Position numbers and translations under genes: made by a program
In this document: positions 1 through 6,295 of the stretch, piece by piece
Numbering within the stretch: position 1 is the stretch's first letter
Layout: every line of letters begins with the position of its first letter
Notes under the pieces: model-generated
Database searches by the model: none
What the model was told of the DNA's origin: nothing
Seen by the model: only the letters and a program-made list of their open reading frames with translations
Assembly: GCA_041665165.1 (NCBI GenBank)
Contig: JBAYJJ010000033.1
Location: 1-14,158, forward strand
Direction: 5' to 3'
Source of the DNA: MWCR01 sp041665165
GTDB taxonomy: Bacteria > Patescibacteriota > Patescibacteriia > 2-12-FULL-60-25
DNA length: 14,158 bases

Positions 1-1
1 A

Positions 2-130
2 GTAAGTTTTGTCTTGCGCTATCCAAATTGTACCAATTACGATGAGGAACAGAGTCTGGCCTGCACGAGCGAAAGAGAGGCTTTTGACCTTGATGCAACG
101 GTGGATCGCATAGTCCAAACCGTAAGATGA
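2..130 (+). CDS. C-terminal fragment of an unidentified protein (5' end outside window)
   Basis: An open frame runs from the left edge of the window to a TGA at 128-130 and gives about 42 residues, ending in a charged, helical-looking tail (AFDLDATVDRIVQTVR). The composition is protein-like (YPNCTNYDEEQS, then the acidic and basic tail), whereas frame 1 on the same strand soon meets a stop. The product is not recognisable from so short a piece, and no motif identifies a family. It is transcribed toward the minus-strand methyltransferase gene, so the two genes are convergent. Its confidence rests only on frame quality and the sensible gene arrangement. Confidence 0.5.
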   Translation, partial: VSFVLRYPNCTNYDEEQSLACTSEREAFDLDATVDRIVQTVR

Positions 131-298
131 TATAATTACCGCAATTAGGGCGGTAGAATCAAAATGCGGTAAAATTCCGATAGGAACAGAGTAGTAAGTT
201 ATTTTAAGTGGTTCCACAGTCAATCAGGCATCAATTAATTAAATAATTTGGCCGCCGCTTCCATTTCGTAAGGCTTCCAGCCTTCCAGAATAATGGTT
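131..298. other. Convergent intergenic region with small repeats
   Basis: This stretch separates the plus-strand partial gene from the minus-strand methyltransferase. It holds a 6-bp inverted repeat, TACCGC at 137-142 with GCGGTA at 150-155, and a second GCGGTA copy at 166-171 that could pair with the same left arm. An 11-base word, AGGAACAGAGT, occurs at 45-55 inside the upstream gene and again at 182-192. A TGATATAAT string (128-136) looks like an extended -10 but leads to no open frame. No T-run follows the hairpin, so I do not call a terminator. Positions 235-298 may instead be lost coding sequence of the methyltransferase (see the findings). Confidence 0.4.
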
Positions 299-1036
299 CT
301 AACGGCGTTCAAGGCTTGCATACCCAACTGAATTTTCGGCTGCTTTACGTGCAGAATTTTTCGGATAATCCCAATTTTCAATTTTTTTGCCAATATACAC
401 AATCCCATCGATCAAAGGTATGAAGTTTAAGAAATTTAAGGGTGGGGGATAGAACGGCGAAACTTCGCACGTTTCAAATCCTGCGCGTTCACATGTGAAA
501 CGAAGTGTTTTTGCCGAGAAGGCATTGATGTGGTCTGCATGAATGTAGCCGCTGAAGCGTTTGCCGATAACCGGCATTTTTCTTAAAAAAGCCAGCCATG
601 AAATCGTGGGCACATAAACACAGATTAATCCGTCAGGGCCAAGCATATTGTGCATTCTCCTAAGCAGGACATGCGGCGAATCCACATGCTCCAATAAGGC
701 CGAACACCAAATAACCTCAACCTTTGGCAAATCCGCTAAAGAATCAGCAACAGCATTGCGTTGATAGACGTTTAAGCCTAATGACCTGGCAAAACTTGCA
801 TAACCAGGGATGACCTCAATCCCATATGACCCCTCAGAACAATACAACAGATTCGTGCCATAGGAGCAACCGACATCGCAGAGGATTTTTTTAGTGATGT
901 TATATTTTTTATCAACAGCCCTAAACAGATAACGCGGAGCATTTTTGAAGAATTTATTATATATTCGAAGGTTCTCCTCTTTGGAATAGCATCCCTTGTG
1001 TAACACGAGTTCAGAAAAATCTTTTTGGGTGTCCAT
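299..1036 (-). CDS. Class I SAM-dependent methyltransferase (245 aa)
   Basis: This is a soluble methyltransferase with a Rossmann-type AdoMet fold. Motif I is DVGCSYG at residues 54-60, the acidic residue that would bind the ribose is near E74 (YGIEV), and the post-motif-II block CSALLEHVDSP at 111-121 is followed by GPDGL at 133-137, where family members usually have KPGG. The methyl acceptor cannot be read from sequence; the setting suggests a glycan sugar or its nucleotide or lipid-linked precursor. The start is ATG at 1034-1036, 17 bp after the stop of the upstream methyltransferase, so the two are probably co-transcribed. No Shine-Dalgarno is visible; the leader is A/T only close to the ATG. 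The C-terminus may be altered by a frameshift: the frame closes at TAG 299-301, but an overlapping frame stays open with protein-like sequence to 235. Confidence 0.9.
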   Translation of the reverse strand: MDTQKDFSELVLHKGCYSKEENLRIYNKFFKNAPRYLFRAVDKKYNITKKILCDVGCSYGTNLLYCSEGSYGIEVIPGYASFARSLGLNVYQRNAVADSLADLPKVEVIWCSALLEHVDSPHVLLRRMHNMLGPDGLICVYVPTISWLAFLRKMPVIGKRFSGYIHADHINAFSAKTLRFTCERAGFETCEVSPFYPPPLNFLNFIPLIDGIVYIGKKIENWDYPKNSARKAAENSVGYASLERR

Positions 1037-1053
1037 ATTATTTTATTGACCTG

Positions 1054-1674
1054 TTATTTGACTGCGTACATGTTAAAGCCGCTGGTTTGGTTGCTGCGGA
1101 TCTTGCCTGATTTTCGATCCAGCCAATTGGCTATCTTGTTGCAGAATTTGAAGCGGCCAAGAGGGGACAGGTATATCCAGGTTTCAATGGCGCCGCGCAC
1201 GCTTTGTATCTCGCGCGTGGTAAATATTTTACCCAATTCATCTAAGCCGTCTTTGGTAAAACGCCAGTAATCATCATAATACGGCTTCATGGGGTGATAG
1301 TAATACAGGAACGGCACGTACAGGTAGAGCTGGCCGCCAGGTTTCAACACTCGGTACATTTCTCGCATTGCCAAAAAAGGATTTTTCACATGTTCCAGCA
1401 CAGCCATGCAAATGATGGCATCAATTGAATTGTCTTCAAACGGGAGGGCGTGGATATCGCCCACGATATCAGGATTGTAATCAGGAACAGGATCAAGGAC
1501 TTTGTAGTCGACCTGCTCGACAAGCGGCCTCAGCCACTCACGCGAAGGGTCGTAGCGGTTGTTTTTTTGCTTAGAGATCCTAAGGCCGCCGCCGATATCA
1601 ATGACAGTTATGGGCTGGCCAAGCATGATTTTCATTTTTTCTTCAAAAAATCTGTCCCAGGGCGTGTTGGCCAT
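1054..1674 (-). CDS. Class I SAM-dependent methyltransferase (206 aa)
   Basis: A short AdoMet-dependent methyltransferase of the Methyltransf_11 type. Motif I is VIDIGGG at residues 24-30, a GDIHALPF block lies at 72-79, AVLEHVKNP at 91-99, and the LKPGG turn at 110-114 leads into the strand QLYLYVPF. A YDDYWRFT segment at 133-140 resembles that in methyltransferases of polysaccharide clusters, where it lies in the acceptor region. The substrate is unknown. It is the first gene of a two-gene minus-strand unit, divergent from the plus-strand cluster that starts at 1783. A good -35/-10 pair lies immediately upstream, and its predicted transcription start falls only a few bases before the ATG. 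It is clearly different in sequence from the downstream methyltransferase, so this is not a recent duplication. Confidence 0.92.
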   Translation of the reverse strand: MANTPWDRFFEEKMKIMLGQPITVIDIGGGLRISKQKNNRYDPSREWLRPLVEQVDYKVLDPVPDYNPDIVGDIHALPFEDNSIDAIICMAVLEHVKNPFLAMREMYRVLKPGGQLYLYVPFLYYYHPMKPYYDDYWRFTKDGLDELGKIFTTREIQSVRGAIETWIYLSPLGRFKFCNKIANWLDRKSGKIRSNQTSGFNMYAVK

Positions 1675-1683
1675 ATTGCCATA

Positions 1684-1712
1684 ATCTTAGACGTATCTGT
1701 TGTTTATGGCAA
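1684..1712 (-). promoter_or_regulatory. Sigma-70-type promoter for the minus-strand methyltransferase pair
   Basis: On the minus strand a TTGCCA -35 (plus coordinates 1707-1712; 5 of 6 to TTGACA) is followed after exactly 17 bp by TAAGAT (1684-1689; 4 of 6 to TATAAT). Transcription would start around 1675-1678, only a few bases before the ATG at 1672-1674, giving a nearly leaderless mRNA. This agrees with the absence of a Shine-Dalgarno sequence. The assignment comes from consensus matching alone. Confidence 0.5.
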
Positions 1713-1782
1713 TAAACTAAGCGGTTTATGATACTTCCCTTTTTGCTCTTGGGGTGATAATATTTCGCCAACCTACCATTAT

Positions 1783-2667
1783 ATGAACACGCAACAAAAA
1801 GAGGCCCTGGACTATTTTGGTGAATATGCCCAAGACTGGAAAAGAAAGGCTGATGTCGCTACAGCGGATAAAGTCAATACAATCAAGCAAAGGAATGATT
1901 TTGTCGTTCAGGTCGTCAGCGATAGGGGCAACACCGGGCGGGTTTTGGACGTAGGCTGCGGAACTGGCGATTTGGTCTGCGAGCTCGCGGCCAAAGGGCT
2001 TGATGCGGTGGGAGTGGATTTTGCGCAAGAAATGATCGACATTGCCGTTGAAAACGCAAAAAAACTGAAGCTCGAAAAAGCCAAATTTGAATGCAGCTCC
2101 ATTTTCGATTATTACCTAGAACCGGACAAATACGACGTGCTCGCGGCCAATGGATTCATTGAATATATTTCTTACGAAGAGCTGGATAAGTTTTTGGAGC
2201 TTTCGCTGAAAACCCTTAAACCCGGGGGCTCGTTAGTCGTCGGATCAAGAAATAGGCTGTTCAATATTTTTTCATTGAATGCCTTCACTGAACAGGAAAT
2301 CGCGGAAGACGCATTGGCCCTGCTGTCGGAAGCCGTGAAAGTCGCGAACGCCGAAAACATCAAGGATCTGATCGGGCTAAAAACCGCCCCGCTCCAGAAA
2401 GAAGAAAAAGTGCATCCGCTGACAGGAGTCAAAGTCAGCACGAGGTACCAATTCACCCCAATCCAATTGATCGATATCTTCATCAACAAAGGGTTCGAAC
2501 CAGTCGAGATATTCCCCATCCACATCCACGGCGTCCCGCCGAAGTTCAAGAATGAATACCCAGCCATTCACGGCAACATCTCCAATCTATTGCAAAGCCA
2601 GGCGCGCGGCCACATGAGCTTGATACCGCAATCATCTTCTTTCATGCTCCACGCGAAGAAGAAGTGA
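1783..2667 (+). CDS. Class I SAM-dependent methyltransferase (294 aa)
   Basis: The third methyltransferase of the window and the first gene of the plus-strand run. The AdoMet-binding signature is VLDVGCGTGDL at residues 54-64, an acidic strand end is GVD at 77-79, an ANGFIEYIS block lies at 121-130 where LEH-type motifs normally sit, and LKPGG lies at 145-149. A C-terminal extension of about 140 residues follows the catalytic core and contains aromatic and histidine-rich stretches (FPIHIHGVPP) that could form an acceptor-binding lid. The acceptor is unknown; a hydroxyl on the surface glycan is likely from context. The ATG at 1783 has no Shine-Dalgarno; a GATAAT hexamer at 1756-1761 may serve as its -10. 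The stop (2665-2667) lies 5 bp before the ATG of the next gene, so they are probably one operon. Confidence 0.9.
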   Translation: MNTQQKEALDYFGEYAQDWKRKADVATADKVNTIKQRNDFVVQVVSDRGNTGRVLDVGCGTGDLVCELAAKGLDAVGVDFAQEMIDIAVENAKKLKLEKAKFECSSIFDYYLEPDKYDVLAANGFIEYISYEELDKFLELSLKTLKPGGSLVVGSRNRLFNIFSLNAFTEQEIAEDALALLSEAVKVANAENIKDLIGLKTAPLQKEEKVHPLTGVKVSTRYQFTPIQLIDIFINKGFEPVEIFPIHIHGVPPKFKNEYPAIHGNISNLLQSQARGHMSLIPQSSSFMLHAKKK

Positions 2668-2672
2668 AAAAT

Positions 2673-3653
2673 ATGCCAAGAACAACAATAGTGATGTACC
2701 ACTATGTCCGCGACTTGGCGCATTCAAGGTATCCGGAGATCAAAGGCTTGGAAGTCGGGCTTTTTAAGGAGCAGTTGCGATATATAATGAAGCATTATAA
2801 GCCGATCAGGATGGAAGATCTGATAGACGCGATAAAAAATAATAAAAGTCCGTCTGACAATTCAATCCTTTTGACGTTTGATGATGCCTACAAGGACCAT
2901 TTTGACTTTGTCTTTCCCGTCTTGGATGAACTCGGTATCCAAGGGAGCTTTTTCCCGCCAGTGAAAGCCATCCAAGAGCATCAGGTACTTGACGTGAACA
3001 AGATCCATTTTATTTTGGCCAGCTTTGAAGACAAGAAGCAGATGCTGGACGAAATATATTCCATGCTGGCCAAATACCGCGAAGAATATTCTTTGGAATC
3101 AGATTCTTACTATGAAGAAAAATTAAGGGCCGAAGAATCGCGCTATGATACAAGAGAGGTGTTCATGATCAAAAAACTGCTGCAGAGGGAACTGCCGAAA
3201 AAACTCAGGAACATCATTACCGACTTTCTTTTCAACAAGTACGTGACCACTGACGAGAGCGCGTTTTCGCGCGAACTGTACATGAGCCTCGACCAATTGA
3301 AGTGCTTGAAGAGAAAAGGGATGTATATCGGAGTCCATGGCTATGGCCATGATTGGCTGAACACGCTCCCACAGGATCAGCAAAAACAGGAGGTCCGGCT
3401 TTCGTTGGAGTTCCTAAGGCAAATCAAGTGCGAAACAAAAGATTTTGTTTTCTGTTATCCATATGGAGCGTATGATGATTCTTTATTATCCATACTGAAA
3501 CAAGAAGGGTGCAGTTTGGCTTTGACTACCAAGGTCGGAGTCGCAGACTTGGATAAGGATCAGCCGCTCGCACTGCCGCGTTTGAACACAAATGATTTAC
3601 CGAAAGATGCATCAGCTGAGCCAAACAAGTGGGCACTAGAGGTTAATGTTTAG
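2673..3653 (+). CDS. Polysaccharide deacetylase (NodB/CE4-like), 326 aa
   Basis: A carbohydrate esterase family 4 protein, expected to be a metal-dependent de-N- or de-O-acetylase of a glycan or precursor. The start MYHYVR is typical. Motif 1 is TFDD at residues 68-71, with D70 the predicted catalytic base and D71 a metal ligand. The metal histidines are H222 and H226 in VHGYGH, and a CYPYGAYDD motif lies at 261-269, with LPRLNTNDLP near the end. Motifs 1 and 2 are about 150 residues apart, much more than in minimal NodB domains, because of a charged, probably helical insertion. There is no signal peptide, so it probably acts in the cytoplasm. I chose the ATG at 2673; a GTG at 2664 overlapping the previous stop is the alternative and would add three residues. 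The gene order suggests glycan tailoring. Confidence 0.9.
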   Translation: MPRTTIVMYHYVRDLAHSRYPEIKGLEVGLFKEQLRYIMKHYKPIRMEDLIDAIKNNKSPSDNSILLTFDDAYKDHFDFVFPVLDELGIQGSFFPPVKAIQEHQVLDVNKIHFILASFEDKKQMLDEIYSMLAKYREEYSLESDSYYEEKLRAEESRYDTREVFMIKKLLQRELPKKLRNIITDFLFNKYVTTDESAFSRELYMSLDQLKCLKRKGMYIGVHGYGHDWLNTLPQDQQKQEVRLSLEFLRQIKCETKDFVFCYPYGAYDDSLLSILKQEGCSLALTTKVGVADLDKDQPLALPRLNTNDLPKDASAEPNKWALEVNV

Positions 3654-3673
3654 AATACTTTAATTTGTTTTAT

Positions 3674-4522
3674 ATGCAATATAAAAAAATCAATGGTGTG
3701 ACAGATGTTCCTGTGCTCGGTATCGGCACCTGGGGAATGGGAGGCGAAGCCGAGACAGTCACTGATAATGATCAGGCCGACATTCAGGCAATCAGAAAGG
3801 CGATCGAGTTGGGAATGACCCACATTGATACGGCCGAGATATATGGCAAGGGCCATGCAGAGGAATTGGTCGGCGAAGCGATCAAAGGTTTTGATCGGTC
3901 CAAACTGTTCATTACGACCAAAGTCGCAAGACGGAATTGCGCTTACGATAATGTCTTGGCAGCCATGGACAGGAGTTTGAAAAGGCTCGGAACAAATTAT
4001 GTTGATCTTTATCTGATCCACTCGCCGAATCCTGAAATTCCGTTCAGCGAGACAATGAAAGCCATGGATCGGCTGGTCGAAGAAGGTAAGACCAGGTTGA
4101 TCGGAGTCAGTAATTTTCCGGTTGAGCAGATGATCGAAGCCCAGAAACATTCAAAAAATAAAATTACAGCCAACCAAGTCGAATACAACTTGATGACCAG
4201 GAACGACGGGCAAGGTTCGGCCAACGTGGAATCCGAGATTATCCCGTATTGCCAGGCCAATAGCATCATGATTATCGCTTATCGGCCGCTGGCAAAAGGC
4301 ATATTGTCATCAAGCGAAAATAATCTGTTGGGCGAACTTGCGAAAAAATACGGAAAAACGCCGGCCCAAATCGCCCTCAACTGGGTTATCTCAAAAAAAA
4401 GCATGGTGACCATCCCGAAAGCATCAAGCGTCCAGCACCTCGAAGAGGATCTGGGGGCCATCGGCTGGGACATGGATTCCAAAGATATCAAGAAGCTGGA
4501 TGAATTCCGGTTACCGCAATAA
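3674..4522 (+). CDS. Aldo/keto reductase (282 aa)
   Basis: An NAD(P)H-dependent (beta/alpha)8-barrel oxidoreductase. The N-terminal hairpin VPVLGIGTWGMGG and the catalytic tetrad are all visible: D52 and Y57 in HIDTAEIYG, K83 in FITTKVA, and H116 in LYLIHSPNP. The barrel strands GVSNFP and ANQVEYN follow, and the C-terminal part contains the IPKASS segment that contacts the cofactor phosphate. The length is normal for single-domain members. The substrate is unknown; within a glycan locus a sugar keto or aldehyde group is plausible, but such enzymes are often broad. The ATG at 3674 is preferred over an upstream TTG at 3665, because protein homology normally starts at the hairpin. There is no Shine-Dalgarno. 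A TAGAAT (3651-3656) could be a weak internal -10. The next gene begins 6 bp after its stop. Confidence 0.93.
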   Translation: MQYKKINGVTDVPVLGIGTWGMGGEAETVTDNDQADIQAIRKAIELGMTHIDTAEIYGKGHAEELVGEAIKGFDRSKLFITTKVARRNCAYDNVLAAMDRSLKRLGTNYVDLYLIHSPNPEIPFSETMKAMDRLVEEGKTRLIGVSNFPVEQMIEAQKHSKNKITANQVEYNLMTRNDGQGSANVESEIIPYCQANSIMIIAYRPLAKGILSSSENNLLGELAKKYGKTPAQIALNWVISKKSMVTIPKASSVQHLEEDLGAIGWDMDSKDIKKLDEFRLPQ

Positions 4523-4528
4523 AAATAT

Positions 4529-5062
4529 ATGGACCAACCAATGAAAGAGAAATCAGGATTTATTTTTTCGATAGTCTTGTTTTGCCGTAACCACTGGGCC
4601 GGGCTTATGGCACGCTGGCGCTATGTGTATTGGCGTTTCAGTTTTTATAATCATCCTTCTAAATTCAGTGTCTGCGGAAAGATACGCATCAGGTATCCGG
4701 AGCATGTTGTCGTCGGCCAAAATGTCGAATTGAGCGAAGGCCTGTATATCAACGCCCGGGATTGGGTTTTCATCGGAGATGATTCCACCTTGTCTGCGTT
4801 TGTCCGGATCAATACTGGCGCCCTCCCGATCGATACCTTGCCCAACGCCAGGGAGCCGCATACAGCGGCGCCTGTCCATATCGGCAAATACGTATGGCTC
4901 GCGACAGGAGTGACCGTGAATCCAGGAGTGACCATCCATGACGGCGTGGTCGTCGGCGCAGGCGCAGTGGTTACGCATGACTTGCCGCCTTACACTTTGT
5001 GCGTGGGCATTCCAGCCAAACCCATACGCAAGCTGCCCGAACTTCCGGCCGAATCAGCTTGA
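4529..5062 (+). CDS. Left-handed beta-helix acyltransferase (177 aa)
   Basis: A hexapeptide-repeat O- or N-acyltransferase of the xenobiotic/maltose-type group, which trimerises and transfers acetyl from acetyl-CoA. Imperfect hexapeptide turns are seen at residues about 58-97 (VVVGQNVEL, VFIGDDSTL) and 115-150 (VHIGKYVWL, VTVNPGVTI, VVVGAGAVV). H111 in REPHTAAP is the likely catalytic histidine, in the loop between the two coil blocks, and the closing motif is VGIPAKPIR at 159-167. The first 30 residues are hydrophobic and aromatic and may be a membrane-contacting helix. It probably acetylates a sugar of the surface glycan or a nonulosonic acid; it could correspond functionally to NeuD-type proteins, but the N-terminal nucleotide-sugar fold of NeuD is absent. 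It starts 6 bp after the reductase. Confidence 0.88.
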   Translation: MDQPMKEKSGFIFSIVLFCRNHWAGLMARWRYVYWRFSFYNHPSKFSVCGKIRIRYPEHVVVGQNVELSEGLYINARDWVFIGDDSTLSAFVRINTGALPIDTLPNAREPHTAAPVHIGKYVWLATGVTVNPGVTIHDGVVVGAGAVVTHDLPPYTLCVGIPAKPIRKLPELPAESA

Positions 5063-5110
5063 TTTTTCTGTTTGACAACGGCCACTCAATTTGAGAGCAT
5101 TAACCCTATT

Positions 5111-6277
5111 ATGTCATATTTACCAGTGGATTTTCTTTTGTATGGCGCTGATCTCGATAAAGCGACAACTGACAACGAAAAAAAGATCAAAGTGGACCCA
5201 CCGCTAGCAGACGTGACGCCCGAGAATTTTAACAGGATTTTCGCCAACGCCATAAACAGAGCCGCGGAAGGCCACCAAAAGGTCGGGATCATGCTTTCGG
5301 GCGGAATCGATTCCGCCAATATGTTGGCCCATTTGGTGAAGAACAAAAATATAAAGGAGATAATCGCTTACACTTGGGGCGGCTGGGGCATGGAAAGCAC
5401 GGACGTTAGATATTCAAAACTCAGCGTAGAGAAATTCGGAATAGCGCGGCACAGGATAGTCTGCAAGTCAGAGGATTATGCCGGCGAGCTGTCTGATTTC
5501 AGGAAAGAACTGGTCGCTCATGGCAAGCCGCTCAATTATTTCGAGAGCATTCCTTATATCTCTTTGCGCAAGCTCATGTTGGAAGACGGGGTTACGCTTA
5601 TCTATCACGGACAAAACGCAGACACATTGTGGATGGGCTATCCGGCGCCAGTGCGCGTTTATTTCGCATCCCTGTTCCTGAATCCGCTCGGTCTGGGCAA
5701 GATATTGAACCCGTTCCGTTTGATCGGATATTACAAATCGAACAGCTTATATCCTTATGTCAAAACCCCGAAAGGATATTGGGACAGGATAGGGAAGAAG
5801 TACGCGAAAATAGCGCAATTGGATACTCGGCTGCAGAACAAGATAATAATGATGGAACAGGCTTATACCGAGTCTCCGATCAGGCAAGCCCATCAGCATG
5901 GAATCTTCGAACAGGCTGGCATCAAAGTGTGTACGCCGTATTATGATGATGAAGTGGTCCATTTCGCGCTATCCGTAAGCAATAAAGAGAGGAAGCGCAA
6001 TGGTTGGAACAAGGCCATGCTGCATGATGTAGCCCAATTGAACGGCGTGCCGGATGAGGTCATCAAAAAAGGCAAGAAGGGCTTGTCATACGGCTATACT
6101 TCTTATATCAAGCAAAAACTGCATCTGCCGATTTGGGATGAGATGGCCAAAAGCGAGGAGCTGAACCAATACGTGGATATTAGCAAAGCGCGGAGAAAAA
6201 AAGAAAATGATTTTTACGCTTTTGACCGGCTCAGGAGTTTGCATGAATTTTTGAAGACAAGAAGCATCAATTCTTGA
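5111..6277 (+). CDS. Asparagine-synthase-like ATP-dependent enzyme, glutaminase domain absent (388 aa)
   Basis: Contains the ATP-pyrophosphatase (PP-loop) domain of asparagine synthetases: IMLSGGIDSANML, with SGGIDS at residues 63-68 counting from ATG 5111. This domain adenylates a carboxylate before attack by an amine. The equivalent of the GADELFGGY loop is divergent (GQNADTLWMGY), and the conserved lysine region is KKGKKGLSYGY. The N-terminal glutamine amidotransferase domain and its Cys2 are missing, so ammonia or an amine must come from elsewhere. Function is unknown; an amide on a sugar acid or nonulosonate is one inference from context. An alternative TTG start at 5072 would add 13 residues, and there the bases TTGACA coincide with a -35-like hexamer. 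The gene lies 48 bp after the acyltransferase and shortly before the GT-C-like gene. Confidence 0.8.
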   Translation: MSYLPVDFLLYGADLDKATTDNEKKIKVDPPLADVTPENFNRIFANAINRAAEGHQKVGIMLSGGIDSANMLAHLVKNKNIKEIIAYTWGGWGMESTDVRYSKLSVEKFGIARHRIVCKSEDYAGELSDFRKELVAHGKPLNYFESIPYISLRKLMLEDGVTLIYHGQNADTLWMGYPAPVRVYFASLFLNPLGLGKILNPFRLIGYYKSNSLYPYVKTPKGYWDRIGKKYAKIAQLDTRLQNKIIMMEQAYTESPIRQAHQHGIFEQAGIKVCTPYYDDEVVHFALSVSNKERKRNGWNKAMLHDVAQLNGVPDEVIKKGKKGLSYGYTSYIKQKLHLPIWDEMAKSEELNQYVDISKARRKKENDFYAFDRLRSLHEFLKTRSINS

Positions 6278-6295
6278 GTTCATGGAAAATATTTT

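Noticed and set aside
128..136. TGATATAAT as a functional extended -10 promoter
   Set aside because: No fitting -35 and no open frame downstream on the plus strand; it also overlaps the stop codon of the partial gene, so chance is likely.
137..155. Hairpin TACCGC/GCGGTA as an intrinsic terminator for the convergent genes
   Set aside because: The stem is only 6 bp and is not followed by a T-run on either strand.
3650..4150. Minus-strand open frame opposite the aldo/keto reductase
   Set aside because: The reductase has its full catalytic tetrad on the plus strand; the opposite frame is His/Ile-rich and unrecognisable.
5072..5110. TTG start at 5072 for the asparagine-synthase-like gene, or a promoter using TTGACA at 5072-5077
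   Set aside because: No good -10 follows at 16-18 bp, and the extra 13 residues show no family similarity I can see, so the ATG at 5111 is preferred.
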